Part shown: positions 17,593 to 27,599 of the stretch, in pieces
How positions within the stretch are numbered: the first letter of the stretch is position 1
Layout: each line of letters opens with the position of its first letter
NCBI GenBank assembly: GCA_902594825.1
Contig: CACJNO010000008.1
Span: 1-33,361, forward strand
Direction of reading: 5' to 3'
DNA length: 33,361 nt
Origin: an uncultured Pelagibacteraceae bacterium
GTDB taxonomy: Bacteria > Pseudomonadota > Alphaproteobacteria > Pelagibacterales > Pelagibacteraceae
The notes under the pieces: model-generated
Told to the model about the DNA's origin: nothing
Database searches by the model: none
Seen by the model: only the letters and a program-made list of their open reading frames with translations
Translations under genes and position numbers: made by a program

Positions 17593-18315
17593 CTATTTAT
17601 TAAAATCTGCATTTGAAAATACATTTTGAATATCATCATCATCCTCTAATATTTCAAAAAAATTAATTAAATCCTCATTTTTTTCTTTTGAAATTTTAAC
17701 ACTATTAAGTGGTATCCATCCAATTTCTGTTGAAATAAAATTATTAATATTTTTTTCTAACTCTTTTTTAACATTATAGATTTGACTTACTTGACAATGA
17801 ATTTCGTGAAAATCATTATTGGATACACACTCATCTGCACCAGAGTCTATTGCAAGTTCGAATACACGCTCATCCGAAGCTTCCTTTTTGTCAATTTTAA
17901 TAATCCCTAATCTTTTAAAATTATGTGATGCAGAACCTTGTGTTCCAAGACTTCCTCCGGCTTTTTGAAAAACAGTCCTGATATTAGAGGCTGTCCTGTT
18001 TTTATTATCTGTTAAAGCTTCAACAATTACTGCTACTTTTTCAGGTCCGAAACCCTCATATCTCAAACTTTCAAAATTTAATTCTGTGCTAATTGATGAT
18101 TTATTAATAGCTCTGTCTATATTATCTTTTGGCATATTTGCTGATCTAGCTGCTTGAATTGCGGATCTCAATCTAGGATTCATTGAAGGATCCTTATCAC
18201 CTAATTTAGCTGCAACTGTGATTTCTTTTGATAATTTCGAAAAAATTTTTGATCTTAGCTTATCTGCTTTTCCTTTTTTATGTTTTATACCTGCCCAATG
18301 TGAATGTCCTGCCAT
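17593..18315 (-). CDS. yebC: YebC/PmpR/TACO1 family protein
   Basis: Members act as translation factors that relieve ribosome stalling at proline stretches (TACO1/YebC2), or as DNA-binding regulators; which applies here is not decided by sequence. The start MAGHSHWAGIKHKKGKAD and LRSAIQAARSANMPKDNIDRA are hallmark motifs, with YEGFGPEKVAVIVE and RTASNIRTVFQKAGG further on. At 240 aa it is normal. Adjacency to ruvC is conserved in many bacteria. Confidence 0.96.
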   Translation of the reverse strand: MAGHSHWAGIKHKKGKADKLRSKIFSKLSKEITVAAKLGDKDPSMNPRLRSAIQAARSANMPKDNIDRAINKSSISTELNFESLRYEGFGPEKVAVIVEALTDNKNRTASNIRTVFQKAGGSLGTQGSASHNFKRLGIIKIDKKEASDERVFELAIDSGADECVSNNDFHEIHCQVSQIYNVKKELEKNINNFISTEIGWIPLNSVKISKEKNEDLINFFEILEDDDDIQNVFSNADFNK

Positions 18316-18322
18316 AAATAAA

Positions 18323-19126
18323 CTAAGTATTATTCAACTGACCTCCAAAAATATAGCTTTCTATTTTATTAGCTAATCCTGTTTCTATATTACAATCTAC
18401 AATTACGCCACTTAAAGAAGCCTCACCCTCTGCAGGGAAATGTTTAACTGAGTCTTTTTTCAAAAATCTTTTGAGCGAATTATTCATATCCATGCCTATT
18501 ACAGAATTATAATCACCACACATACCAGCATCGGTTTGGTAAGCTGTACCTTTTTTTAAAATTCTAGCATCATTAGTTGGTATATGAGTATGAGTACCAA
18601 CTACTAAAGTAGCTTTACCATCAAAAAAATGTCCAATAGCATTTTTTTCACTTGTTATTTCTCCATGAAAATCTACAACGAGAAAATCATAATTTTCTTT
18701 TAATTTATGATTATCTAAAAATTTTTTTGCTGTTTCAAAAGCATCATCAGATTTTTTCATAAAAACATTTCCCATTAAGTTAAGAACACCTATCTTAAAA
18801 TTTTTTTCAGTTATAAATATTTCAAATCCCTTTCCTGGTGATGGTTCGAATAAATTTTTTGGTCTAAGTAAACGATTTTCATTATCAATATAATTCATTA
18901 TTTCTTTTTGATCCCAAACATGATTACCGGTAGTAATTACATTAACACCATTTTTAAAAAAATTTTTACAAATTTCTTTTGTTAAACCAACTCCAGTTTT
19001 CGCAGCATTTTCTCCATTAACTATGACAAAATCAATTTTTTTTTTTTCAATTTGATCAAAAAGATTTAAAACAATTTTAGAACAACCTGCATCACCAACA
19101 ACGTCTCCTAAAAATAATATTCTCAT
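18323..19126 (-). CDS. YmdB-like metallophosphoesterase (TIGR00282 family)
   Basis: The Bacillus homologue YmdB hydrolyses 2',3'-cyclic nucleotides and affects biofilm and sporulation; function in alphaproteobacteria is not established. Metal-binding motifs are LGDVVGDAG (near residue 6), VNGENAA (near 37), TTGNHVWD (near 65), DFHGE (near 152) and VGTHTHIPT (near 176). At 267 aa it is normal. It sits one base downstream of the cyclo-ligase, a conserved alphaproteobacterial neighbourhood with yebC. Confidence 0.93.
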   Translation of the reverse strand: MRILFLGDVVGDAGCSKIVLNLFDQIEKKKIDFVIVNGENAAKTGVGLTKEICKNFFKNGVNVITTGNHVWDQKEIMNYIDNENRLLRPKNLFEPSPGKGFEIFITEKNFKIGVLNLMGNVFMKKSDDAFETAKKFLDNHKLKENYDFLVVDFHGEITSEKNAIGHFFDGKATLVVGTHTHIPTNDARILKKGTAYQTDAGMCGDYNSVIGMDMNNSLKRFLKKDSVKHFPAEGEASLSGVIVDCNIETGLANKIESYIFGGQLNNT

Positions 19127-19127
19127 G

Positions 19128-19667
19128 TTATCCTTTTTTTTCTGTAATAATATAATCCAATTTCATATCATATTTATCTATTGGAATTTTTTTCACTTTT
19201 TGAAATGAATATGCTAATCCAATAGTTACAAAATTTTTTCTTTTATTGAATTTAGCCATGTACCTATCATAAAATCCTCCACCATAGCCAATTCTATTAA
19301 AATCCTTATCATAGGCTACTAGAGGAACTAATAAAATATTTGGGTATTTTATTACATTTGATGTAGGTTCTGGAATGCCATATTTATTTATGGCAAGCGG
19401 TTCTTTTATAGACCACTGAAAAAAATTCATTTGAAAATTTTTTTTAATTTTGGGTAATGATATTTGATAATTTTGGCTCTCAAATTTTTCTAAGATCTCC
19501 ATAATATCTATTTCATGGTTATATGGATAGTAACCTCCTATAACCCGCCCCTTAATTTTTTCTTTTTTAATAACATTGAATACTTTTTGAAAATTAATAT
19601 TTAAATTTTTAAATTTATTAAATTTTCTAACTTTTAATATTTTTTTTCTAATTTCAGATTTATTCAC
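19128..19667 (-). CDS. 5-formyltetrahydrofolate cyclo-ligase
   Basis: The enzyme (ygfA/fau/MTHFS) converts 5-formyl-THF to 5,10-methenyl-THF using ATP, salvaging an inhibitory folate. Motifs are the N-terminal SEIRKKILKVRK, IGGYYPYNHEIDI in the middle and RIGYGGGFYDRYM near residue 140. The start is GTG at 19665-19667. It follows zapA by 10 bp. In many bacteria zapA and this gene flank the 6S RNA; no such space is present here. Confidence 0.95.
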   Translation of the reverse strand: MNKSEIRKKILKVRKFNKFKNLNINFQKVFNVIKKEKIKGRVIGGYYPYNHEIDIMEILEKFESQNYQISLPKIKKNFQMNFFQWSIKEPLAINKYGIPEPTSNVIKYPNILLVPLVAYDKDFNRIGYGGGFYDRYMAKFNKRKNFVTIGLAYSFQKVKKIPIDKYDMKLDYIITEKKG

Positions 19668-19677
19668 AGAATATATT

Positions 19678-20121
19678 TTAAGAGAGATTTTCTATATTTA
19701 CTTTTTCAACAAAATTTGTAATTTCATCAGTAGTTTCATCAATTAATTTTTCATAATTTTTTTGGTTTAGTTCAATTTCATCTTTCAATTTGCGATGATT
19801 AGTATTTAATTCATTTATTTCATTCTCTTTTTTATCTCGATACTCATAAATTAATGATTTTAATTCTCTAAATTTATCAGAAAGTTTTTTTAATTCATCT
19901 TTTTTTAGATCAACTTTTTTTTTAGTTTCAAAATATTCATCCATTACTTTTACTGCCGTTATCAACAAAAGTTTATTTTCTCCTAAATTTCCTAAATCAT
20001 TTTTAAGATTATTAAATTTTTGGTTAATTTGAATTAATAATTCCTCCAAATGTTCTTCTTGTCCATCTTCACAAGATAACAAAAACTCTTTTCCATTAAA
20101 TTTAATCTTTACGTTTGCCAT
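19678..20121 (-). CDS. zapA: Cell division protein ZapA-like, with extended coiled coil
   Basis: ZapA bundles FtsZ filaments at the division ring. The N-terminal ~75 residues match ZapA: MANVKIKFNGKEFLLSC, then EEHLEELLIQINQKF and LLLITAVKVMDEYFE. A heptad-rich helix follows to residue 147, longer than E. coli ZapA (109 aa). It overlaps the upstream coiled-coil gene by 13 bp and sits next to the cyclo-ligase, the usual place of zapA. The extra helix could help partner interaction, which is inference. Confidence 0.85.
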   Translation of the reverse strand: MANVKIKFNGKEFLLSCEDGQEEHLEELLIQINQKFNNLKNDLGNLGENKLLLITAVKVMDEYFETKKKVDLKKDELKKLSDKFRELKSLIYEYRDKKENEINELNTNHRKLKDEIELNQKNYEKLIDETTDEITNFVEKVNIENLS

Positions 20122-20432
20122 TTATCAATCTCATCTAATAAATTATCTGTTTCTTGATTTAATTCATCAATTTTCTCTGAAAATTCTATTTGTTTTTTTT
20201 TTTCAATTTTTTCTAGATCTTGAAATTCATCTAATTTTCTAGTTAAATTTTCATGCTCGTTTATTAGGTTTTTATATTTTTCCTCTAATTCTTGCTTTTC
20301 AATTTCTAATTGATTTTTTTGAGTAGTTAAATTTTCAATATCCTTTTTTATATCTGGATTTTTTAGATTAAGGTTTTTTAATTTTGTTAACGCTAAATTA
20401 AGTTTTTTTTCTTTTTCGATTACAGAATTCAT
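20109..20432 (-). CDS. Small coiled-coil protein upstream of zapA
   Basis: I do not recognise a named family with certainty. The 107-residue product is almost wholly charged and helical, with heptad-like Leu/Ile spacing (LENLTTQKNQLEIEKQ region about residues 35-90), no signal peptide and no membrane segment. Its overlap with zapA implies co-translation. Alphaproteobacteria often have a DUF4164-type coiled-coil gene at this spot, and this may be its SAR11 equivalent. A division-related role is inferred from context only. Confidence 0.7.
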   Translation of the reverse strand: MNSVIEKEKKLNLALTKLKNLNLKNPDIKKDIENLTTQKNQLEIEKQELEEKYKNLINEHENLTRKLDEFQDLEKIEKKKQIEFSEKIDELNQETDNLLDEIDKWQT

Positions 20433-20474
20433 ATATATATATTTATATTATTAAATAGAATCTTCTTAGTCTAG

Positions 20475-20480
20475 ACAGGA
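20475..20480 (+). promoter_or_regulatory. Shine-Dalgarno site supporting the TTG start of tkt
   Basis: ACAGGA ends seven bases before the TTG at 20488. AGGA (20477-20480) pairs with the 16S rRNA 3' end at an ideal distance and supports that non-ATG start. It lies in the 55-bp divergent gap between the coiled-coil gene and tkt, which must also hold promoters for both directions; none stands out in the AT-repeat sequence. Confidence 0.6.
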
Positions 20481-20487
20481 TAATTTT

Positions 20488-22491
20488 TTGAGCAAACAAT
20501 ATAAAGAATTAGCTAATTGTATTAGATTTTTGTCTATAGATGCGGTCCAAAAAGCTAACTCAGGACATCCAGGTATGCCCATGGGAATGGCAGATGTTGC
20601 AACAGTTCTATTTAAAGATTTTTTAAATTTTAATCCAGAAAATCCAAGTTGGATAAATAGAGATAGGTTTGTGCTTTCTGCTGGTCACGGGTCTATGTTA
20701 CTTTATTCACTTTTATATCTAACTGGATATAAAAGTATTTCTTTAAACGACATAAAAAATTTTAGACAACTTGACTCTATCTGTGCGGGACATCCAGAAT
20801 ATCATCCTAACAGTGGCATTGAAACTACGACTGGCCCATTAGGTCAAGGTATATCCAATGCAGTTGGTTTTGCAATTTCTGAGGAAATTTTAAAAAGAAA
20901 AGTTGGAAAAAAAATAATTAATCACAAGACTTATGTTCTTGCTGGTGATGGTTGTTTAATGGAAGGAATTAGTCATGAGGCATTAAGTTTAGCTGGACAT
21001 TTAAAATTAAAGAATCTTATTTTACTTTTTGATAATAATTCTATTTCAATTGATGGTCCAACTAGCTTAGCTGTTTCAGATGATCATGAGAAAAGGTTTA
21101 AAAGTTATGGATGGGATTATCTAAAAATTAATGGTCATAACTTTAAAGAAATATCAAATGCTCTCAAAAAAGCTCAAAAATCAAAAAAGCCGATCGCGAT
21201 TTCATGTAAAACAACAATCGGCTATGGATCTCCAAATAAAAGTGGCAAAGCCTCATCTCATGGAAGTCCATTAGGTGAAGATGAAATAAAATTAGTTCGA
21301 AAAAAATTAAATTGGAATTATGCCTCTTTCGAAATACCAAAAAAATTGGCTGATGCATGGAAGTTAATTGGAGAAAAAGCATTGAAAAAATCTGAGAGAC
21401 ATGAAAAAATTTATAGTAAAGAACTTGAAAAATTAGGTTGGTTAGGATGGTCTTCATCAAATAAATTTAAAAAAGATTTTCCTTCAAAATATAACACTGC
21501 TAGAGAAACTATTTTTAAAACTATAGAAAAAGCTAAAACAAACTATTTAAAAACTTTGGAACCTATAGCAACAAGAAAATGTTCTGAACAATTCTTAGAA
21601 ATTGTTTCAAAGCTTCCAAATTTAATAGGTGGATCGGCTGACTTAGCTGGCTCTAATAATACAAAAACTAAAAATCATAAGATTATAAAATCAAATGATT
21701 TTTCAGGAAATTATATTCATTATGGAGTAAGAGAACATGCAATGTGTGGAATTATGAATGGTATTTCACTTCATAGTGGGTTAGTTCCTTATGGCGGAAC
21801 TTTTTTAATATTTAGCGACTATTGTAAACCATCTATAAGACTCGCAGCTATGATGAAACAAAAAGTCATATATGTATTTACACATGACTCTATCGGACTC
21901 GGTGAAGATGGTCCAACTCACCAGCCTATTGAACAGTTGGCAAGTTTAAGATCTGTTCCGAATCTAAATGTTTTTAGACCGTCTGACCTTATTGAAACTT
22001 TCGAATGTTGGCAATTAGCTCTGGAAAGTAAAAATACACCAAGCGTAATTGCATTAACAAGACAAAAAATTAAACCGATAAGATTAAAAAGTTCAATAAA
22101 AAATCTCTCCTCAACTGGCGCTTATGAAATTTTAAGAACTGGTGACAGTATAAAAGTTACAATTATAGCAACTGGATCAGAAACTGGTTTAGCTAGTGAG
22201 GTTGGTCATAAATTAGCCACAGATGGTATCTATTCAAAAATAGTTTCAATGCCTTGTCACGAATTATTTGATCAACAAAGTGAAGGCTATAAAAATAAAA
22301 TTTTAGCTGAGTCAAACCTTGTTGTATCTATAGAAGCTTCTGAAACAGGTTATTGGAAAAAATATACTGGCCGCAACGGATTAAACTTTGGGATAAATGA
22401 TTTTGGAAAAAGTGCTCCATATAAAGATATATATAATTATTTTAATTTAGATTTGGAAAGTATAGTTAAGAAAATTAAAGAAAAACTATGA
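20488..22491 (+). CDS. tkt: Transketolase
   Basis: Transketolase moves two-carbon units between sugar phosphates using thiamine diphosphate. Motifs are [12 protein letters not shown] (near residue 26), the GHGSMLLY stretch, the ThDP motif [18 protein letters not shown]-like INGHN, and the pyrimidine-domain [14 protein letters not shown] and [15 protein letters not shown]. At 667 aa it is full length. The start is TTG at 20488, preceded by AGGA. It begins a tkt-gap-pgk-fba cluster and overlaps gap by four bases (ATGA). Confidence 0.98.
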   Translation: MSKQYKELANCIRFLSIDAVQKANSGHPGMPMGMADVATVLFKDFLNFNPENPSWINRDRFVLSAGHGSMLLYSLLYLTGYKSISLNDIKNFRQLDSICAGHPEYHPNSGIETTTGPLGQGISNAVGFAISEEILKRKVGKKIINHKTYVLAGDGCLMEGISHEALSLAGHLKLKNLILLFDNNSISIDGPTSLAVSDDHEKRFKSYGWDYLKINGHNFKEISNALKKAQKSKKPIAISCKTTIGYGSPNKSGKASSHGSPLGEDEIKLVRKKLNWNYASFEIPKKLADAWKLIGEKALKKSERHEKIYSKELEKLGWLGWSSSNKFKKDFPSKYNTARETIFKTIEKAKTNYLKTLEPIATRKCSEQFLEIVSKLPNLIGGSADLAGSNNTKTKNHKIIKSNDFSGNYIHYGVREHAMCGIMNGISLHSGLVPYGGTFLIFSDYCKPSIRLAAMMKQKVIYVFTHDSIGLGEDGPTHQPIEQLASLRSVPNLNVFRPSDLIETFECWQLALESKNTPSVIALTRQKIKPIRLKSSIKNLSSTGAYEILRTGDSIKVTIIATGSETGLASEVGHKLATDGIYSKIVSMPCHELFDQQSEGYKNKILAESNLVVSIEASETGYWKKYTGRNGLNFGINDFGKSAPYKDIYNYFNLDLESIVKKIKEKL

Positions 22492-23501
22492 AGATAAGAG
22501 TTGGTATAAATGGAATGGGTAGAATCGGAAGAATGGTTGTTCGATCAATTATTGAAGGAAATTATAAAAACATAGAAATTAAACACATCAATAATAGAAG
22601 TAATTCTGAAATTTGTTCAAATCTTATAAAATATGATTCTGTTCATGGAAAATTTAATGGTGAAATAAGTTTTGATGAAAAACACTTAATTATTAACAAA
22701 AAAAAAATAACTTTTACTCAAGAAGCAGATTTAAAAAATATAAATTGGAAAAAATTTGAAGTTGATTATGTTTTTGAATGTACGGGTAAATTTAATTCAA
22801 AAGATAAATTATTGACTCACATAGAAAATGGAGCAAAAAAGGTTATTGTTTCAGCTCCATGCAAAAAAGCCGACAAAACTATAGTCTTTGGTGTAAACGA
22901 GTCACAATTACAAAAAGAAGATAAAATTATTTCTGCTGCATCTTGCACAACAAATTGTCTTGCTCCAGTAGCGCATGTTTTAAATGAAAATTTTGTTATT
23001 GAAAAAGGTTTTATGACAACAATACACGCTTTTACGACTGATCAAAGAATTTTAGACAACTCTCACAAAGACCCCAGAAGAGCTAGAGCGGCAAGTCAAT
23101 CTATAGTGCCAACCTCTACTGGTGCATCGAAGGCAATTGGGGAAATCATTCCAGATTTAAAAGGGAAGCTGGAAGGAGTTGCAATGAGAGTTCCTACTCC
23201 AAATGTATCTTTAATTGAACTTGTAATATCAACAAAAAAAGAATTAACAATCAATTTAATAAATAAAGCTTTTGAAAATGCCTCCAAAGATAAACTTAGT
23301 GGAATTTTAGAGATAACTTATGACAAATTAGTTTCTATTGATTTCAATCATAATAAAGCATCATCAATTATAGATGGGTCACTCACAAACGTGGTAGGAA
23401 ATAATATGGGAAAAATATCTTCTTGGTACGATAACGAGTGGGGTTTCTCAAATAGAATGTGTGATATAGCAGAGTATTTACACAAGAATTTTGATAAATA
23501 A
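22488..23501 (+). CDS. gap: Glyceraldehyde-3-phosphate dehydrogenase, possibly NADP-preferring
   Basis: GAPDH interconverts glyceraldehyde-3-phosphate and 1,3-bisphosphoglycerate. The N-terminal [11 protein letters not shown] dinucleotide fold and the catalytic [10 protein letters not shown] (Cys153) are intact, as are STGASKAIG and [12 protein letters not shown] near the C-terminus. At 337 aa it is normal. The loop after the second strand reads INNRSNSE, whereas NAD-selective enzymes have Asp after IN (E. coli IND). Asn36-Arg37-Ser38 removes the acidic residue that repels the 2'-phosphate, so NADP(H) use is possible. This is inference. Confidence 0.97.
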   Translation: MKIRVGINGMGRIGRMVVRSIIEGNYKNIEIKHINNRSNSEICSNLIKYDSVHGKFNGEISFDEKHLIINKKKITFTQEADLKNINWKKFEVDYVFECTGKFNSKDKLLTHIENGAKKVIVSAPCKKADKTIVFGVNESQLQKEDKIISAASCTTNCLAPVAHVLNENFVIEKGFMTTIHAFTTDQRILDNSHKDPRRARAASQSIVPTSTGASKAIGEIIPDLKGKLEGVAMRVPTPNVSLIELVISTKKELTINLINKAFENASKDKLSGILEITYDKLVSIDFNHNKASSIIDGSLTNVVGNNMGKISSWYDNEWGFSNRMCDIAEYLHKNFDK

Positions 23502-23508
23502 TTGATAA

Positions 23509-24684
23509 ATGAGAAAAATTGAGGATTTAGATGATTTAAATAATAAAAAAGTTTTGTTAAGACTTGATTTAAATGTTCCATTAAAAGAAAGTAAAATTAC
23601 CGACAGTACAAGGATAGACAAGATTCTACCTACTTTAAAATACTTAATCAAAAAAAACTCAAATATTATCATTATATCTCATATAGGAAGACCAAAAGGT
23701 CAGATAGATAAAAAACTTTCGATGTTGCCAGTGTGTAAATACTTATCAGATAAACTAAATAAAAAAGTAGAATTAATTGAAAAAAAAATTTTTGATATTG
23801 ACCCGAATTCAGTTTTTAATGAAAAAGGTGATAAAATTGTATGTCTTGAAAATATAAGATTTTATGAACAAGAAGAAAAAAATGACGAGGAATTTGCTAA
23901 AAAACTATCCAGTTTTGCTGAAATTTTTGTAAATGATGCGTTTTCTTGTTCACATAGAGCACATGCATCTATAGATAAAATAACAAAATTTCTCCCGTCT
24001 TATTGTGGTATTCAAATGGATACTGAAGTAAATGCTTTAAAAAAAGTCACCTCAAATATTGAAAGACCAATCACATGTATCATTGGTGGTTCGAAAATTT
24101 TAACAAAAATTAATATAATCAAAAACTTAATACCAAAATTTGAAAATATTATCTTTGTTGGAGGAATGGCAAACAACTTAATTAAATATAAGGGTTTTAA
24201 TATTGGAAATTCCATAGTGGAAAATGATTGTAACACGATAATTGATGAAATTTTTTCATTATCAAATCAAAATAATTGTCAAATTATTTTCCCATCAGAT
24301 GTGGCAGTAGGTAAAAAATTTGAGGATATGGCTCAAATTAAAAATTTATCTGAAATACAAAATGAAGATATGATTTTAGATATAGGTCCAAAAACAATAA
24401 ATACAATTTGCTCAATTCTTGAAAGAAGTAATACAGTTTTGTGGAATGGACCAGCAGGTTACTTTGAAAATCCTAACTTTGCGATAGGTAGTAAAAAAAT
24501 AGCAAAAAAAATTATTAGCTTAAAAAATAAAATTTTTTCAGTAGCCGGAGGTGGAGATACAATTGCTGTAATAAATGAAGTAAATGCATTTGAAAAATTA
24601 AACTTTGTTTCAACTGCTGGTGGTGCCTTTTTAGAATACCTTGAAGGTAAAGAAATTCCTGGTATAAGAGCCCTCAAATTATGA
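23509..24684 (+). CDS. pgk: Phosphoglycerate kinase
   Basis: PGK moves phosphate between 1,3-bisphosphoglycerate and ADP. Motifs are RLDLNVPL (near residue 20), ISHIGRPKG (near 57), FVNDAFSCSHRAHAS (near 140), CIIGGSK (near 189) and the nucleotide-binding AGGGDTIA near the C-terminus. At 391 aa it is full length. It starts 7 bp after gap and overlaps fba by four bases, so the four metabolic genes form one operon. Confidence 0.98.
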   Translation: MRKIEDLDDLNNKKVLLRLDLNVPLKESKITDSTRIDKILPTLKYLIKKNSNIIIISHIGRPKGQIDKKLSMLPVCKYLSDKLNKKVELIEKKIFDIDPNSVFNEKGDKIVCLENIRFYEQEEKNDEEFAKKLSSFAEIFVNDAFSCSHRAHASIDKITKFLPSYCGIQMDTEVNALKKVTSNIERPITCIIGGSKILTKINIIKNLIPKFENIIFVGGMANNLIKYKGFNIGNSIVENDCNTIIDEIFSLSNQNNCQIIFPSDVAVGKKFEDMAQIKNLSEIQNEDMILDIGPKTINTICSILERSNTVLWNGPAGYFENPNFAIGSKKIAKKIISLKNKIFSVAGGGDTIAVINEVNAFEKLNFVSTAGGAFLEYLEGKEIPGIRALKL

Positions 24685-25691
24685 CTGAATTAAACAAGAT
24701 AGCTTTAAAAATTTTAGAAAACGGCAAAGGTATTTTAGCTGCAGATGAAAGCACTGGAACAATGACAAAAAGATTACAAAGTGTAAATGTTGATTCAACC
24801 CCTGAAAATAGAATTTTATTTAGAGAAACTTTATTTTCTTCAAAAGAAATGAGCGAGAGTATAGGTGGTGTCATTTTGTATGACGAAACAATTAAACAAA
24901 AAACCAGTGATGGAAAAAATATTCCTCAATTACTCACTGAAATGGGTTCAATTACAGGTATTAAAGTTGATACAGGCGCAAAATCAATGGCTGGGAGTCC
25001 TAATGAAAAAATTACAGAAGGTCTTGACGGTTTAAGAGATAGATTAAAAGAATATTCAAAACTTGGAGCTAAATTTACCAAATGGAGAGGTGTTTACAAT
25101 ATTTCAAATAATTATCCTAGTAAACTTTCAATCCACTCAAATGCTCATGCATTAGCAAGATATGCAGCATTGGTTCAAGAATGTAATATGGTTCCGATAG
25201 TAGAACCTGAAGTTCTAATGGATGGAAATCATTCAGCTGATGAATGTTTTAACAAAACATCTGCTGTAATAAAAAAATGTTTCGAAGAATTAAATTTACA
25301 TAAAGTTGATTTTTCTGGTCTAATTTTAAAACCTAACATGATTTTAGCAGGATCAAATTCTAAAAATCAAATCTCAAATGAAGAAACAGCAAAACTTACA
25401 ATAAAATGTTTGAAAGACTCTGTGCCAAATGAAGTTCCAGGAATTGCTTTTCTTTCAGGTGGTCAGACTGAAATTCAAGCTACAGAAAACTTAAATCTAA
25501 TAAATAAGTTCAATGATACTAACTTTATTATGTCTTATTCCTATGGTAGGGCTCTCCAACAAAGTGCGCTTAAACATTGGGCTAAAAATATTAATGATAT
25601 TAATGGAACACAAACTGTGTTTAATCACAGAGCCAAAATGTGTTCACTAGCTGCTAAAGGGAATTGGTCGAAAGAGCTTGAAAATCAGTAA
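24681..25691 (+). CDS. fba: Class I fructose-bisphosphate aldolase
   Basis: This aldolase makes or splits fructose-1,6-bisphosphate by a Schiff base. It is the eukaryotic-like class I type: GILAADESTGTM near residue 17, KWRGVYN near 134 and the Schiff-base lysine in LILKPNMIL (Lys217). AFLSGGQTE and SYSYGRALQQSAL follow. At 336 aa it matches the short bacterial class I enzymes. Class I needs no metal, which may suit metal-poor seawater (inference). It ends inside thiE (14-bp overlap). Confidence 0.97.
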   Translation: MTELNKIALKILENGKGILAADESTGTMTKRLQSVNVDSTPENRILFRETLFSSKEMSESIGGVILYDETIKQKTSDGKNIPQLLTEMGSITGIKVDTGAKSMAGSPNEKITEGLDGLRDRLKEYSKLGAKFTKWRGVYNISNNYPSKLSIHSNAHALARYAALVQECNMVPIVEPEVLMDGNHSADECFNKTSAVIKKCFEELNLHKVDFSGLILKPNMILAGSNSKNQISNEETAKLTIKCLKDSVPNEVPGIAFLSGGQTEIQATENLNLINKFNDTNFIMSYSYGRALQQSALKHWAKNINDINGTQTVFNHRAKMCSLAAKGNWSKELENQ

Positions 25692-26298
25692 TTCTAAAAG
25701 AAAATTTGTTTATTTAATTTCACCTAATAAAATTAGAGCAAAATTTTTTTTTGACCTAGAAAAAGTATTATCAAGGAAAAAAACTAAATTCTTTCAATTA
25801 AGACTTAAAAATACTTCGTTAAAAAAAAAAATATATATAGGAAAAAAAATTAAAAAAATTTGTAAAAAAAATAAAGTAAAATTTTTAATTAATGATGATC
25901 CTTGGTTGGCAAAAAAATTAAATGCTGATGGATGTCATCTTGGACAACAAGATATCGATATTTCAATTGCAAGAAAAATTCTAGGTAAAAAGATTATAGG
26001 AATAACATGCCATAATTCTTTAACTCTTGCAAAAAAAGCAATCAAAGAAAATGCTGATTATCTTGCTTTTGGAGCTTTTTTCACAACTAAAACAAAAAAA
26101 GTTAAATATAAAGCTTCGATAAATATATTAAAAAAAATAAAACGTGTTACAAAAAAACCAATAGTAGCAATAGGTGGAATTAATAATAAAAACTATAAAA
26201 ATCTTTTGTTGAAGAAGGCCGACTTTTTGGCTATTTCAAGCTACATATTTAATAATAAAAGATATAAACCAGAGGATGCTATTGTAAAATTAAAATGA
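25678..26298 (+). CDS. thiE: Thiamine phosphate synthase-like protein
   Basis: ThiE couples HMP-pyrophosphate with thiazole phosphate to give thiamine phosphate. The TIM barrel has VYLISPNKI at the start, FFQLRLKN, LINDDPWLAKKLNADGCHLGQ (family core NDD and DG-HLGQ), IIGITCHN, YLAFGAFFTT and PIVAIGGIN. At 206 aa it is normal. The start appears to be TTG at 25678, inside fba, since no ATG precedes the conserved first strand. A TenI-like relative is possible, as the phosphate-binding serine loops are not all clear. It overlaps efp by four bases. Confidence 0.85.
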   Translation: MKISNSKRKFVYLISPNKIRAKFFFDLEKVLSRKKTKFFQLRLKNTSLKKKIYIGKKIKKICKKNKVKFLINDDPWLAKKLNADGCHLGQQDIDISIARKILGKKIIGITCHNSLTLAKKAIKENADYLAFGAFFTTKTKKVKYKASINILKKIKRVTKKPIVAIGGINNKNYKNLLLKKADFLAISSYIFNNKRYKPEDAIVKLK

Positions 26299-26855
26299 AA
26301 ATAAATGCAAGTGAGATTAGAGTTGGAATGTTGTTAGAATACAGAAATGACTTGTGGCAAGTTTTAAAGACCCAACATGTCAAACCTGGTAAGGGAGGCG
26401 CGTTTGCGCAAGTAGAAATGAAAAGTGTAAATAAAAATACCAAATTAAATGAAAGATTCAGATCAAGTGAAACTGTTGAAAAAGCTTCCTTAGATGAAAT
26501 AAAATTCAATTATCTTTACGAAGATGAAACAAACCAAGTTTTTATGGACCCTAAGTCTTTTGAACAAATAGAAATTAAAAAAGATATAGTTGGTGATAAA
26601 GGAAAATTATTAACTGAAAATTTAGAGGTAACAGTTAGCTTTTATAATGAAGTTCCGATATCTGTTGATTTACCAAATCAAGTCATTTGTAAAATTGAAA
26701 CTACTGATGCTTCTATAAAAGGACAAACGGTTTCTTCATCATATAAACCAGCTAAACTAGATAATGGATTGAACATACAAGTCCCTCCATTTATTGAAAG
26801 TGGAGACAATATATTAGTTGATACCAGAGATTTAAAATACATCAAAAAGCTTTAA
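26295..26855 (+). CDS. efp: Elongation factor P
   Basis: EF-P relieves ribosome stalling at polyproline. The three-domain protein (186 aa) has the N-terminal KOW-like domain with the modification-site lysine at residue 33 in VKPGKGGAF, and the C-terminal domain ending NILVDTRDLKYIKKL. Lys33 is the residue that EpmA lysylates in species that have it; whether it is modified here cannot be told. It starts at ATGA overlapping thiE and precedes suhB by three bases. Confidence 0.97.
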   Translation: MKINASEIRVGMLLEYRNDLWQVLKTQHVKPGKGGAFAQVEMKSVNKNTKLNERFRSSETVEKASLDEIKFNYLYEDETNQVFMDPKSFEQIEIKKDIVGDKGKLLTENLEVTVSFYNEVPISVDLPNQVICKIETTDASIKGQTVSSSYKPAKLDNGLNIQVPPFIESGDNILVDTRDLKYIKKL

Positions 26856-26858
26856 TTT

Positions 26859-27599
26859 ATGAAATCTATATCTTCAAATCTAAATATAATGATTAAGGCA
26901 AGTGAAAAAGCGTCTAAAATATTAATTAGAGATTTTGGAGAAATAGAAAAACTTCAAGTTTCAAAAAAAGGACCATCTGATTTTGTTACAAATTCAGATT
27001 TAAAAGTTGAAAAAATAATCATTGAAGAATTGAGAAAAGCAAGACCAAATTTTTCTTTTATAAGTGAAGAAAATGGAATTAAAAAGAATAAAGATACAAA
27101 AAATACTTGGATTATTGACCCAATAGATGGAACTATAAATTTTTTACATGGCATACCACATTTTGCAATTTCAATTGCTCTAAAAAATAATAATGAAATA
27201 GTTTCAGGACTTATTTATGATCCAATTAAAGATGAAATGTTTTTTGCCGAAAAAAATAATGGTGCTTTTTTTAATAACCATAGAATAAGAGTATCTAACA
27301 AAAATAAAATTAATGACTGTTTATTTGCAGTTGGTGGAAATTTAAAAGAGAAAGTAAATTTTCATAATAGAAAATTTGGATGTGCAGCATTAGATATGGC
27401 ATATGTAGCATCAGGAAGATTAGATGGTTACTTTCAAGAGAATTTAAATATTTGGGATATTGCTGCAGGATTTTTGCTGATAAAAGAAGCAGGTGGTATA
27501 GTGAATGATATCGACCTTAACAAAATAGAAAATGTGAAAATTGTTGCAACTAATCCAAATATCAATGCAAAATTTATAGAAAAAATAGATAACTTTTAA
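26859..27599 (+). CDS. suhB: Inositol monophosphatase family protein (SuhB-like)
   Basis: A Mg-dependent sugar or inositol phosphatase. The metal-binding residues fit SEENG (Glu70/71) and [15 protein letters not shown] (Asp87, Asp90), with C-terminal [17 protein letters not shown]. At 246 aa it is slightly short of E. coli SuhB (267). Downstream of efp this arrangement occurs in other alphaproteobacteria. SuhB also takes part in rRNA antitermination in E. coli; whether this protein does is unknown. Confidence 0.93.
   Translation: MKSISSNLNIMIKASEKASKILIRDFGEIEKLQVSKKGPSDFVTNSDLKVEKIIIEELRKARPNFSFISEENGIKKNKDTKNTWIIDPIDGTINFLHGIPHFAISIALKNNNEIVSGLIYDPIKDEMFFAEKNNGAFFNNHRIRVSNKNKINDCLFAVGGNLKEKVNFHNRKFGCAALDMAYVASGRLDGYFQENLNIWDIAAGFLLIKEAGGIVNDIDLNKIENVKIVATNPNINAKFIEKIDNF

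Noticed and set aside
19668-19677. 6S RNA (ssrS) between zapA and the cyclo-ligase
   Set aside because: The gap is only 10 bp, so no 6S RNA can be here; it would have to lie elsewhere.
25600-25700. TPP riboswitch before thiE
   Set aside because: The region is fba coding sequence and no THI-box core is visible; the same holds before thiD.
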